Positions 38,480-50,517 of a DNA stretch of 64,000 nt are shown here, piece by piece (positions within the stretch are counted from its first letter, which is position 1; every line of letters begins with the position of its first letter). The stretch is from positions 31,114,001 to 31,178,000 of the forward strand of contig NW_026947507.1 of the NCBI RefSeq assembly GCF_034190915.1, given 5' to 3'. Below the pieces are notes generated by a model. That model did no database searches and was not told the origin of the DNA. It worked only from the letters and a program-made list of their open reading frames with translations. The stretch is from Cavia porcellus (lineage: Eukaryota; Chordata; Mammalia; Rodentia; Caviidae). The position numbers and the translations under genes are program-made.

Positions 38480-39065
38480 GTTCTATAGTTGTTTTCTCAT
38501 GCTGTGAGCTGTAGCCAAAACCAGAGTACTCAGTGTTTCTGATCTACTAAATAGGACAAGATTCTGCTTAACATCATCTCAGACCTAGGAACTCACTTTA
38601 TCACAAAAAAAGGTGTGGTCATGGGTATGTAACGATAGGATTCACTACCCTACCAATCAGATGCTGTTAGCTTGATATAAGAATTATATAGCTTTTTGAA
38701 GGTGTATCAGAGGTCTCAGCTAAGGACACAGCCTGAGAGGAAGGGGCTAAATTTCTTAGGATGCAGTCTTTTTTCACACCAACATCCATAAAATGGATCT
38801 TTACCTCTTATGGGTATGGTCATTGGGCCCAACACCTAAAGGGTAAGAATAGAAGCTACCCTGCTCATCAGCTCTCTAAGTGATCCTCTAGGGCATTTGT
38901 GCTTCCCATAGCCTCCCTTTTGGGATCTGTAAGTTTATAACTTCAAAGAAAGGGACTTGCCAAACTGAAGACACAGGAGCAGTCCCAGTAGACTGAAAGG
39001 TGCGCTTGCTGCCTGGTCACCTTGAGCTCTTCCCAATAATAGCCCAACAAGCATAGAAATTTGTC
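38480..39065 (+). mobile_element. Decayed ERVL endogenous retrovirus internal fragment
   Basis: The sense strand follows, with many changes, the order of ERVL pol sequence near the integrase end and the region after it: the part around 38630-38790 and then the part around 38870-39060 (phrases such as agtgatcctctagggcattt and tgctgcctggtcaccttgag). All frames are interrupted by stops and indels, and no LTR was recognised on either side. It is a fossil with no coding capacity. Confidence 0.6.
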
Positions 39066-39069
39066 ACCA

Positions 39070-40190
39070 CTCATGGTAGCTTTTGTTAGCCCCCTGAATT
39101 ATGTCTGAGAACTTGTGTTTTATTTTGGAAAATTGTTGGTATGGATAGTATGAAGCATATCTTTTATCATTCAGTAACACGGCCCCTAAGTGATGTGTTC
39201 TATATTTATTTAGTGGTTTCTTTCAACATTAGAACTATATGGCAGCTATCTAATAACTGGAGAAACTTGAAGTTCTTTATAATGTGCTTCAGTAGGATTT
39301 AATGTGAACACCATTCGCATTACTCTAAGGAAAGGACTTTGTCTCCAAAACAAAAAAAAATTGGCTCATGGTTTTTAAGACTGTTTTTAACTTCATCTTT
39401 ACTGTCAGTAACCAAGTTCAAGAATTCCCACACAGGATCAAATTATGTCCTCCAACAATATGTTAGATCGCCACGTTATTTCTGTGTTTAGTCTATTTCA
39501 TTCTGTAGGCACTCTGACCATGCCTTCAGAAGAGTACGACTCAGAAATGTACACAGACAAAGTAATTCAAGTTGAAAAGAGTTATTTGTTAAGAAACAGT
39601 GTTTTACAGGCTTTAAATTCAAATTAAGGCTGCATATTGGCTCACAAATGAAACACAGTGGAGCATAGGATTACTGTTGGTGTTAGGTCTTCATGGTGAA
39701 TCTCTGCTGAGGAACTCTGGCCTATTACCAAGAGTGTAGGCATCTTGTATCTCTGCATTTAATATCCAGTGAAGATCAAACTCCTAAATACCAGGAAAGA
39801 GGTCATGTTGGTCACCCATTAAGAGAGGAAGCAAGAGCAGAAGAATAAAGCAAAATGTTACATGGGTAACACTAGTAATAGTAATCTCAACATATATAAA
39901 CTTTTCAATAGTGCGCTTAAGTATTTTTAAATGTTTTTTATTTACTGTAAAATCTATTATTAGCTTTATGAGATGAATTTATGATACCATGGCTTTTAAA
40001 CCTGCTTAATAAATTAATAGTTTTTACCCATTCCACACATTATGGGGAGAATACTTTCTCCAAGAGCCTGGGAGCTTCAGGTCATGTTGAAAAATTTGTG
40101 GTAGATGAAAGTAAATATTTTATTCAGCAAGGAGCTGATTATGGATTTAAAAAATTCTCTGCACATTATGCAAGCCATTAGCCATACCTG
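39070..40190. other. Intronic sequence, nothing recognised
   Basis: AT-rich DNA, no named repeat or exon signal. Confidence 0.4.
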
Positions 40191-40193
40191 ACT

Positions 40194-40232
40194 ATTTAAA
40201 TTTAAATTTAAATTTAAATTTAAATTTAAATT
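40194..40232. repeat. (TTTAAA)n simple repeat
   Basis: Six to seven TTTAAA units in a row. The unit is self-complementary, so the whole tract is palindromic. Confidence 0.95.
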
Positions 40233-40882
40233 AATTGCAACTTTATAAAATTTTAAAGTCATTTCAGCTGAACTAACTGACCATGAGTGGGACTCGGGGA
40301 ATTAATGACTGTGACCATGGCACTGTGATAACACAGGAAGTTCTTTTTCCAGTATTAATCATAAAGTTAAAGTGAACTCATATTTGGTTCCCCTTATTAC
40401 TCTGAAAGCAAATGAATAACATGCGGATTTATGGTGCCAGGGATGGAAATGATTGCTTATCACTGATCATCTGTTAAATTGTACAGAAAAAAAGGAGAAA
40501 CCAACCTCAAATTTTATTGTTTTTTAATGGAAGTGACTTTTTAAATGAGATTGATTTCACTCAACTTATTTCTAAATTTTGCAGATACTCATGTGTTTCA
40601 GCATAATGAATTTCTGATATAGTGGAAACACACTCAGAGTTTAACTATCCATAATGAACAGGTTTCTTTTTAAACTTAGGAATGAGGATAAGAGATAGCA
40701 TTTAAAGGAAGAATAATAAGTGCTATTTATTGGTATTGTAAGTAATCAAACTCCCTGCCCCCTCTGAATTTTTCATCTACAAATTCAATAAAAGAACAAT
40801 GGATCTGAAGACAAATTAGTGCTTGTTTTTCCTTAAACATCCTGAGGTCTATAAACTATAGTAACTTTCATTGAATTCGTCT

Positions 40883-41046
40883 CTTTTTTTGTTTTTGTTT
40901 TTTCCTTTTTGAGACAGAGTCTTGCTATGCAGTTCAAGCTGGCGTTGGGCTCACTTTGTAGCCCAGGCTGGTCGCCGACTTGCAATGATCCACCTGCCTC
41001 AGCCGCCTGAGTGCTGGTATTACAGGTGTGTGCCACCACACTCAGT
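40883..41046 (-). mobile_element. B1 SINE with target-site duplications
   Basis: Reverse-complement B1: a T-rich tail, gagacagagtcttgctatgc, tgtagcccaggctggtcgcc, gcctcagccgcctgagtgct and ttacaggtgtgtgccaccac. Direct repeats ttgaattcgtct (40871-40882) and ttgaattcatct (41047-41058) flank it with one mismatch. This B1 is not followed by an ID body, unlike the B1-dID elements of the window. Confidence 0.94.
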
Positions 41047-41058
41047 TTGAATTCATCT

Positions 41059-43080
41059 TTTTTAACGTGGTAGCTTGGTATTGCATCCTTACCTGTAATT
41101 CTGTATTAGGAAAAAATTTCATTTTGCAGATTTTCCAACTAAATGTTATCTGTAAAGATGGGTCAGTCAGGAGTTTAGGCCTATTTTAGTTTAAATATTT
41201 CATGTAAATTTAAAAGGCATAGTTTGTAGTTAAAAAACAAGGAAGTATTTTTATCATCTTTAATCTCTTTAAAAGAAAGATGACATGTTGACATAGTTTC
41301 CATAAGATCTCCAATCTCTCCTCTTCCTTTCTCTTTTTTTTCCTTAGATCGTTATATATTACAGATCTATTTAAATTGTTCAAAACATTTTGATTTCTTT
41401 GTCCCTTTTTTTCAAGTTACGAATGACTTCTGTGTTTTTGATTCTCTTAGTTGTGTTTATTTGGTTGCTTGCTACCACTTAAGATTTGATTCTTTTTATG
41501 TCCTTCCTTGCCCCTATTTCTGAGCTCTTGCCATGTATCCTACAGTGAGGAGAACATTGGCAGCTGTGCTGTTAATGTAATTAATGTGCATAGTCAGTTT
41601 GGATTGACTAACCCAAATAAATCCACTTTGAGACATAAACTCCCCCATTTAGCAGTCTTTGTTGATCAGATTAACTGGGTAATTGTCAAATCTCTATCTC
41701 ACTGATTACTGCAGAGACACATTGTGTATTCCCTCATTTGATTCTTATTTCATTAAAATTTACAACTAATGCTGCGTGAAGAAACAGTGACATAGAAATA
41801 GACCAATTTAAGATGAAATTCAATAACCATGTTCATTATTTTCCAACTTATCTTTCTACTGAAGTGAGGAAAGGGGAAAGCTGTAAGTTGTAAGAATAAA
41901 CATTTTCTTCCTGCTGCCAGAGCAAAGATGAACAAGTGGATCTCTATGTCCACTGTACCTGATCCATGAAGATAGCTCTTCCCCTCACAACACACCGGAA
42001 TTATCAAGCCTAATCACTGTTTTCTCTTCAGAAAATAAAAACAGGCTACTTAATAGCTTGTTTTAGATCATCTGTCTGTCAGAGGGAACGTTTTTGCTAA
42101 TGAAATTACAATGAAATATTTATTATTCAACAAAGATCATTTGTCAGCAGTCTGTACTAGGCCAAAATATTGTAGCTTTTATCTTTGAAAATTTACATTG
42201 GTCTTAAAAGCCTAGCCAGGTCACTTGGTCATTACAGTTTTTTATTAAGAACTTTCTTTATTCCACTATTTCCAGATGATTTTGCTTAAACTAAACAAAA
42301 GAAAATATAAAAATTATATTTTGTGGGAGCATATCTATAAAAAGAGCTAGACAAAAACACATATGCTAAAGATCTAATAAAAATTTGAAAGTCAATAATG
42401 TATATATCACAATGTAAATCTTACAGTTTTGACAGGCTTCTGATGGAAGTTTCATTTTGCAAAAATTTACTTGTTCCAACAACAGGACAAGATGACAAAT
42501 TATAATAAAGATTGTTATAATCATTGAATTCTCTATAAGTACTGAATTCAACTATTTCATTTTAAGGTTATACAGAGTTAATTACAATTGCATATTCATT
42601 TTGTACATGGACATCAATTGTATGCAAGCACTTTTTTTGAAAAATAAAAAAACATGATATAGAATTGCAAAACAAGGTAAACAGGAGATTAACAATGGTT
42701 AATATATTGCATATTGTTATCTTAAAAGTAGTTGCTCAGATTTCAAGATAGACATGAGAAATTGATCAAACAATATAAGTACAAACCATTCTTCTCAATG
42801 AATCAATAGAGTTAGTAGCATATTGTCACATGCATGATAATTATATGTAATTAGATGTATTATCATCCTTTCTCTTTTCTTCTATCCCCCATTCCAGTAG
42901 TTCTTTGCTTTTGAGAAGTTTCTTCTTCTTTTTCTTTCACAATGCTTATTATATACTTTGGATCTTACCCTTTTAGTTTTTTACACTAGGGAGACAATAT
43001 GATGTTTACACATGTGTGTCTGGCTTATGACAGCATTTTTCTTATGTCAATTGAGTTTTTTTCTAAATGGAAAAATGCAA
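41059..43080. other. Intronic sequence, nothing recognised
   Basis: AT-rich DNA. The 42880-43000 part is T-rich with CT-rich patches. No named repeat. Confidence 0.35.
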
Positions 43081-43230
43081 TAAAAATAATAGCATTTGTT
43101 GAACACTTCTGTCAAGTATTGAGTTCAACATTTTGCCCAAGACACCTATTTTTTTCAGTGTAGGTATTTTAAAAATGAGATTTTATGACAGAAGAGTGTT
43201 GGTGAACATACACTGAGGGTCACTGAAGAA
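43081..43230 (+). mobile_element. MIR-like SINE fragment
   Basis: Order of agcatttgttgaacacttc, gtattgagttcaacatttt and aatgagattttatgacaga suggests a MIR core. Confidence 0.4.
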
Positions 43231-43534
43231 TATCTGAAGAAAAATATTAACAGGAAAATCCATTGCTCTTTCCATATACCTTATTCTCTTCCATGTTAGT
43301 TCACTCCCATATGAATCCAAATGAAGAAGCAAAAGCTATATAATTTTTAGTTAGACTTTTTCTACAAAAGTGTAAACTTCCAACTTTACACAATGCTGAA
43401 TACATACCAAAATTATATTTTAAAAATTTATATATGAGATGATAATGTTTTTTATACCAAAAATGACTTTATTGTTGACATATTAGAATGACTTTTAAGT
43501 TTCTTGTGGTTGGAACTTTATACTTTCTTCTTAA

Positions 43535-43700
43535 CAAAGATCACTTAGTGAACACCTGTTAGTACCTAAGATTCCAGAAGGTTCTATACTTGCATATTCA
43601 CTAACCCTAACATGAATATTTTTAGACCGATTAGCAGTTAGAAAACTAAGATTATGATTAGATGATACATTCTATGTCCCAAAGCAAATTAGTTGCAGTA
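43535..43700 (+). mobile_element. MIR-like SINE fragment
   Basis: Text such as tagtgaacacctgttagta, then ctaaccctaacatgaatat, then cagttagaaaactaagatt follows MIR order. Confidence 0.45.
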
Positions 43701-43894
43701 CTTGGTTATTTAACATAGATGTTGCACTCCAAAAGTTCCTTGTCCATACTCTGATGTGGCAATCCCCACCCATCCCACCCCCCGCCATCCTCCCTGCCTG
43801 TTTTTCAGTGTGACGCTCTGAAGGGTACATAGACAACACAGGCTCTGCATGCCAAATATTTTAGGAAACCTTTTACATGCAACAAAAAACAATG

Positions 43895-44037
43895 AATGTA
43901 TACACTGGGAAAGGGATGGATGAATGGATATATATGTGACAAAACAAAATTAGAAGAAATTTACAACTTGGATATCAGATGTACTGATATTTACTGCACA
44001 TTTGTTTCAATTTATATGTTTATTTGAAAATTTCATG
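43895..44037. repeat. Left copy of a 143-bp direct duplication
   Basis: Ungapped partner of 45424-45566, about nine differences by hand count (roughly 94 per cent identity). It contains identical runs such as tatatatgtgacaaaacaaa and tttcaatttatatgtttat. Confidence 0.92.
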
Positions 44038-44879
44038 CAGATTCTAGAAAAAATGGCATGCATTGATAGGCATATGTCAGCTACACTGAAGATGTTAGTA
44101 GCAAAGAACACAATAAGCCACATATGAAATCTTGACAATTTGGCCAGTGTTAGAAGTGATAGAAAAAACAAATATTCATTATGGTTGATACTTTAAGTGA
44201 AAGGTAAAGATATTGGTGAAAACTAGAAGCAGTATATGCACTAAGATAGAGAAGTCTTGTATAGAAAGATTTCTATCCCAGTAAGAAGAACAAATTGTGG
44301 TGACATCATCATCAAGTATTGAGGTTCTTGGTGTGGCGAGGACCCAATGCTGGCTTTCTTATAAGACGCTTCCGCCACAGGGCTTTAGCGTTAGTTTGGT
44401 TTGGCTTCTTATTTTTTCTTTTTTGATTGGTTCATATAACTAACACAATAATGAGATTCATTCTGATATATTGATGAATGCAGATTACATGTCTTGTTTT
44501 TTTATTATTTTCATTACTATTCCTCCTTGTTTGTTCCTTCCTCCTCTTGATCACTTTTACCATCATAAATGTCCATCATCTAGTTTCTTCTCCTCTCTCC
44601 GTTATTTTTAATTATTTAAGTTTACTTATTTTAAGTTGCTCATTTAACAAAACCTGTGACATTTAACTTTTTGGTGTTTTTGTTTTGTTTTGTTTTTCTT
44701 TGCTTTTTTGTCTTTCCAAATTGAATTCTCCATAACATGAACAGTAATCTTTCCTATCTCACAACCCTCTAGAGCTCTGTCTTTGCTTACCCCATTCCCT
44801 GTCCCATTTTCCTCCTATAACGTGACATGGACACTCCTCTATCAATGTGAGAAGACTCTATATGTTCCCTCCTCTCGGA

Positions 44880-45320
44880 AACTAAGTAGACCTTGATTAC
44901 TCCCTGGAACTGCATGTAGCAGAAGGATTGCTTTGTGACTTCTAAGACTTGATCACTCTGCTATCTCTCTCTCTATCCTTACTTTGGAAGCTCTGAAATG
45001 TTGTTTCAGAATGCTGGCTGCCCTCCAGCATTCTGCTGGAGAGATCACATTATTCCCACAGATAGGCAGGGAGAGTGGCCTGAAGAGCAGCAGCTGTTTG
45101 GATCTTCCCTGCCCTGCTGGCTGATCTGTCAGTAGCTGCGCCCCCACCTGACACCTGACCCACCTTCAGGGCCACCAGCTGACACCAGGTGGAGCCATGA
45201 GACTCATCCTTGTTGATCTCTGTCCAGATTGCAGGTTTACGAACAATGTAAATGCCATCATTGTAAGCAACTGAGTTTAGAGACAACTTGTTACTTGGCC
45301 ATTGTAAATAGAGCAGAGAT
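44880..45320 (+). mobile_element. MLT1-like LTR (ERVL-MaLR group)
   Basis: The 3' part is the recognisable one: ctctgtccagattgcaggtt, gtaaatgccatcattgtaa, gcaactgagtttagagaca and ttggccattgtaaatagagc follow the closing segment of MLT1-type LTRs. The 5' limit is uncertain. Upstream it is GC-richer (cctgctggctgatctgtcag). It sits between the two copies of the 143-bp duplication. Confidence 0.6.
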
Positions 45321-45423
45321 AAAGATGTTTTCCAATAATGTTACTTTGGTCCAGCCAAAGACCTGATTTCTTTCAAGATTATTTAAGTTCACTAGAAATG
45401 GGAGCCTTGTTCGTTATTAGGGA

Positions 45424-45566
45424 AATGTATCTACTGGGAGAGGGATGGATAAATGGATATATATGTGACAAAACAAAATTAGAAGAAATTCACAACTTGG
45501 ATATCACATATACTGATGTTTGCTGCACATTTGTTTCAATTTATATGTTTATTTGAAAATTTCATG
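45424..45566. repeat. Right copy of a 143-bp direct duplication
   Basis: Partner of 43895-44037 at a constant offset of 1529 bp. Similarity ends abruptly at both edges. Confidence 0.92.
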
Positions 45567-45979
45567 TGATAGAGAAAAGCATTCTCCTAATCACACTTCA
45601 TAGCACTTTTCTTCTATCTAGTCTAAATACTTCCTTCTTTAAATCACTTGAAGATGGCTGATGCAATTTTGAAAAAAAATCATAACATTCATTTTTGAGA
45701 AGGGTCTCTTAGTAAAAATCTATATAGACTTTAAAATGTGAAGATACTGCTCTCCTGTTCTCAAATGCAGCTTAAAAACAAGATTATCAGATGGTCCCAT
45801 TTAACATTTCATTATCATTCATCTAATCAGAAAATATCTATTACGATCCAATGCTCACACACACACACGCACAGAGAGACACCAGTCACAGTGCAATAGT
45901 AAGTCGTGAAATTTACAGTAGAATAAGTTTTTTCAGCAATCATAAAATCACACAAATATACAATCACACATTTGATAAG

Positions 45980-46985
45980 TGTCATGAAGGAATTTTAAGG
46001 CACTGTAGAGCATCTGAGAACACTAGGTGAGACTGAAAATACTCAGGATTTATTCTACACAGGTAGCAGTTCTAAATTTAAGAAAATGATACTTTCCAGA
46101 GTAAATGAAGAGAAAAAGTTCAGTATCTAAAGATAGAGTGGCGAGAAACATGCTCAGTTTCAGAAACAGTCTGACGAGGGGCCCTGCAAGAATATGGAGC
46201 TGGCAAGAGAATTAGAAGAAATTGAGAAGTGTGCTAAGCCATGGAATACCAAACAGGAGGGAATTTCTAGAACAGGTGTCCAGGGAGCAGTATTTGGGAT
46301 TGAGGGAAATTAATCCTGAGAAAACATAGGTTTGACACAGAGGGAAGAATTGGTCACATTTGACTTCAAAGACAGGGTCCTTAGTTTTATATTAAGTCTC
46401 ACAAAAGAGAGTAGAGCATTACAAAGAAAGATCCAAATTAGGTTGCAGAATCCAAAAGGGCTCTCTGAGTTGGAAGTCCAAGCTGGATCTTAAAAGGTAA
46501 AGTAATAGACAAAAATACAGAAACACTATATACAAAGCCAGAGGGGAACAAAAGAGCACATTATAGTCTGGGACTGTTAGGAGTGAGGAGAAAGCAGCTG
46601 CGTTTGGATAGCAACAGATATAGAACCTGCTGGTTAAGGAGGGACCTGATCATGTACAGTCCTTGGAGGAAGGAGTAGAACCTTACAAGGAAAGTTATAA
46701 AGAACAAGTCAAGATTTAAAACAAGAAAGCAGCATGAAAAGATCTGAGTTTTAATAACAGAACCAGTTAATCAGTTTAGGAAAAGACAGACAAGGCAAAG
46801 ATGGTGAAAAAGAAATGGACAGTCAGGGTGAATCCTAGAAACTCAACTTAAGAAGTGACAGTAAACATGAGGTCTCTGTTAAAAGTTAGAGGTTGTAGAG
46901 CTTCCCGTCTACGGAGCTTGAAGGCCAAATGAGAGGTGAGTCTAAGGTGATGCTCGGGTTTCTGTCCTTTTTACCACGCAAACAT
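45980..46985 (+). repeat. Ancient mammalian repeat, family uncertain
   Basis: Phrases such as gggacctgatcatgtacag, aaaagatctgagttttaat, caaagatggtgaaaaagaa and tctaaggtgatgctcgggt follow, in order, an old dispersed mammalian repeat I recognise but cannot name safely. It resembles the fragment at 8330-8724. Confidence 0.45.
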
Positions 46986-48440
46986 ATGAGTCTGTGTGTT
47001 GCTGTTTACACAGGCATGGAGGAATGTGGGCTTTATACATCCTTGGGTTTTCTAAATGGTGATCATATTCAAGAAGGGGAATCTCAGCTACAAAATAATG
47101 ATTAATACATAGCAGCACAAATGGCCAGAGAGTTTCTTCTAAAAAAAAGAAAGAAAGAAAGTTAGGATATTTTTAAACTTATTAAAATATTCTTGAAAAA
47201 TATAATGATTTTCTAAAAATCCATGGCATAAGCTTAAATAGAAGGTCCAGAAATTCTCATTTCAGATTCTCCCAAAGGAATCTGTCAAGAAGCAAAGCAA
47301 TTTCAACTCTCTCCTCTTTTAGTTGATACAGATTTTCTAAGAACCCAACACTGCCCTTAATGATTTATAGGCACTATTTACAACTGCACTGTACACTTCC
47401 TCTTTCTTGTGCAAATTCCACACTGAGCTGACAAATGCCAGTGCCTGCGTACCTGATTCATTAGTCCATGCATTCAGCTTCAGAAAATCAAGACAGTTAT
47501 AGAAATAAAGCATTCAGGTTTTGAGGGATGTTTACTACCCAAGGAGGTGATTTTATCTACAAGGAATTGCTTTTACACTAAGTGAAAAGTTAGAAATTGC
47601 TGTGGTTGTCCGCCTGACTGAACAACCTGATACACAAAACTCTCATTGTTTGGATAAACGTTCACTCAGGAACCTAAATTTTATTAAACTTCTCTAATTC
47701 CAAAGAATCCAATACTGAGAAAGAAAAATAGAAAAAAATTCAAGCTATGCCTGGAAACATAAAGTAAATCCCGTAGAGGTAGAGACAATAAAGAGAACAA
47801 TATTCGCTCCACTGCTGTCAGCTTTATTCCACATAACTCACACAAATAGCTCATTTTCTGCCCAGAAAATGATCCAGGATAGAAGAGGAGATAGACTGAG
47901 TGTTTGTTCTAAAATTACCTAGCATGAGACTTAAGACATTTGTTTCTTTAAAGGGCTCTACCTGACATTTGAACTTCCGTTTTAAAACTGCATTAAATAT
48001 GTATCAGCTTGGAAGGCCTACCAAAATAGAATAATGCATTTTCAATTTAGCCTTGGTTACACTTGACCTGTTTTAAAGTGCTCCTCTAATGAAATGGAAG
48101 CTACACCAAAATTAATTCTATGCAAGAGGCAGAAAGGATGCTGTGTTATTTAATCATAACGTATACCATCTACTTCGCCTGAGCACAGAAACAATACTGA
48201 GATGGTGATTGCTTTAATTTGGTAGACCTGATAACATTGTCATAATAATCAAAATGAAGTTCAAGTGGTTTTCTGAGCTGAATATAACATTCATGTTTTA
48301 CTATAAAAAATATGAAAGGACAGGGAACCAAGCACTTGCGTCCATGGCAGTTTTAGCTGGTATTTGCACCAACCATTCTGTATCAAGGGCTTTTGACCTA
48401 AGTATGAAACGATTGGGACCCAATCTTCTCTATTACTGGC
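46986..48440. other. Intronic sequence, nothing recognised
   Basis: Unique-looking intronic DNA with a short AAAG run at 47141-47161. Confidence 0.4.
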
Positions 48441-48444
48441 ACTC

Positions 48445-48580
48445 ATGAACCTGGTAACTGCTAGGCACCATCCTTGGCAATTTTCACATGACTTAACTCA
48501 TAGCGAGCTTGCCCTTTCAATCTAGCATTTTTAAAACTTCTTTTACAGATGCATAAACAGAGTCATGAAGAGTTGGAAAT
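48445..48580 (+). mobile_element. MIR SINE
   Basis: aactgctaggcaccatcctt, tttcacatgacttaactcat, ttttacagatgcataaacag and gagttggaaatctggg follow MIR core order. Confidence 0.6.
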
Positions 48581-49438
48581 CTGGGATGTCAAAATTTTAC
48601 TTCTCTCCCATGTTGCCCCATTCGGTAGGGGCCAGAGATGTGTGTCAGGTACTCTGCTGAAACTTGTGGTGGAGAAAGAGTAGAATCCGGCAGAATCCAG
48701 AGCTTTTGCACCAGCAAGAGAGACAGACAACAGACATGACAGAGAGTAAGAGCAGATAGTGTTAAGCATTGCTGGAGAGACAGTGTTGGCATTGAGAAAA
48801 GAGAGAAGTGGAGTGGGTGCCTTATTAAATTTGTCTTACGAAAGGCATGAATTGCCAAGTAATCTGTGCAGTGCACATTTTTTAGGATTTTCCCACATTT
48901 TTTACTAGTGCATATTGATCAGACACATGAAGTGTTCACCTTGGGAGATTTGTTCACGCACGTGGCATAGGTTTTATCATTTCCCTTATTACCCCTCCAC
49001 GCCTCCCTTGCCCCTTAGTTTCGTGCTTCTGGGGGTTTATGATGTGTATGATGTATTTTGATCATATTAATGACTCCTGTTACCTAACCGTGCACTCCTC
49101 CTCCTCCGCCTCTTCTTCCCTTTCTCTAATCTTATAAAAAACCTGAGCAATCAGAGCCACAAGACACAAGACAAGTGGGTCATGCGATGGCAAATAACAG
49201 GGAACTGCAAGGTTCTAAGGCAAGAGGCAGCCAGTGTCTTCCAGGTGGGTGCCAGGAGAAGCTGATGAAAATTTCATACATAAGGAAGAAACAAGAATGA
49301 AATAACATGGGGACAAATCATGAACAAATTGTGACTTATAGAACCTTCTAGATGTTTTTCTAAGAACAGTGGGGAGCTGAAGAACTGCAATAGGGAAATG
49401 ACATGAGCAAATTTGTACTTTTAAAAACATAGCATAAA

Positions 49439-49663
49439 GAAGGATGTGGTGGTGGGCACCTATAACCCTAACACTATAGGAGGCTGAATCAGGAGGCGAC
49501 TTAGGGCCTCAGCGAGACTTTGACTCAAATTTTTTTTTTTAAAAAAATGTATAAGGCGTGGTGGGTAGACAGAGTTCAGTGTGCAGGCCCCACCCTGGGT
49601 GCAGTCTGCACTATAGGAAGTGAAATAAACAAAGCAAAGCCAAAAAAAAAAAAAAAAGGAAAA
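49439..49663 (+). mobile_element. B1-dID composite SINE
   Basis: A B1 head (gatgtggtggtgggcaccta ... ggaggctgaatcaggaggc) reaches a T/A-rich joint near 49530-49550, followed by an ID-like body (gtgggtagacagagttcagt ... ccaccctgggtgcagtctgc) and an A tail near 49640-49657. The poly-T just before poly-A at the joint is unusual. Confidence 0.8.
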
Positions 49664-49753
49664 ATGGGTTTCAGGCTTCCTATAAAGATAGCTTTTTTTT
49701 TTTTGTCGCAGTTTCTGATAGTTGTTAACTAACCTATTTCCCTGTGAAAAGTT

Positions 49754-49926
49754 TTTTGTTTTGCTTTGTTTTGTCTTATTTTACTTTTGAGACAGGCTTT
49801 CACTATGTAGTGCAGACTGGCTTTAAACTCACTTATATACAAAGGGCTGACAGCAAATTCACAGCTATCCTCTTGCCTCAGCCTCTAGAGGGCTGGGATT
49901 ACAGGTGTGCACCTTCGCACCCAGCT
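49754..49926 (-). mobile_element. B1 SINE with target-site duplications
   Basis: Reverse-complement B1: tgagacaggctttcactatg, gcctcagcctctagagggct and gattacaggtgtgcacctt. Flanks ccctgtgaaaagtt (49740-49753) and ccctctgaaaggtt (49927-49940) match at 12 of 14 positions. An internal segment around 49836-49860 departs from B1 and may be a small insertion or duplication. Confidence 0.9.
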
Positions 49927-50425
49927 CCCTCTGAAAGGTTGTGCTATCTGCTTTGACCCTAGTTTGTAGGAGCATAGGCATTCATGATACCATGCTTGCT
50001 TTTCATATTTTGTCTAGTATAAAACATCCCTATGTCCACAGATGGTTATTCTTGCTTTGGAATCTATTTCATTAATTTTTAAAATTACTACCTCAGATTT
50101 TTGTTATTTATTTTCCTTATAAAAAAATTTCATGTTGTGTTTAGCAGTATTACTTGCAGAAAACATATTATCAAATATTGTGAAATCATATTTTTAATGC
50201 AATCTAGGGAAGTATATCATTTTATTTTCGATTATATATAAATCTTACTATTTCTGTCTCTTTTTGGCATTTTGCTTTCCTTTGATCTAATTTAGTTCTA
50301 GTCTTAAACTCTATGCTTTCTTATTATTGCAGAGTTTACCTCATTAAAGGACCAAAATGCATATTTAATCATCACATTCCTTAAATTTACCAGTATCTAC
50401 ACAGTTGTTATGATGAAATCACTAT

Positions 50426-50507
50426 TTTTTTTTCATACTGGGAATCAAACTCATGACCTCCAGTTTGCCAGGCGCGTACCGTGCCTCTGAGCTATGTCCC
50501 CAGCCCC
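50426..50507 (-). mobile_element. ID SINE with a target-site duplication
   Basis: T-rich tail, then reverse-complement ID body (actgggaatcaaactcatga ... ctgagctatgtccccagccc). The flank atcactat occurs at 50418-50425 and 50510-50517. Confidence 0.92.
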
Positions 50508-50517
50508 ATATCACTAT

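Noticed and set aside
40833..41039. Minus-strand frame MVAHTCNTSTQAAEAGG...
   Set aside because: It is the usual spurious translation of a B1/Alu-like SINE.
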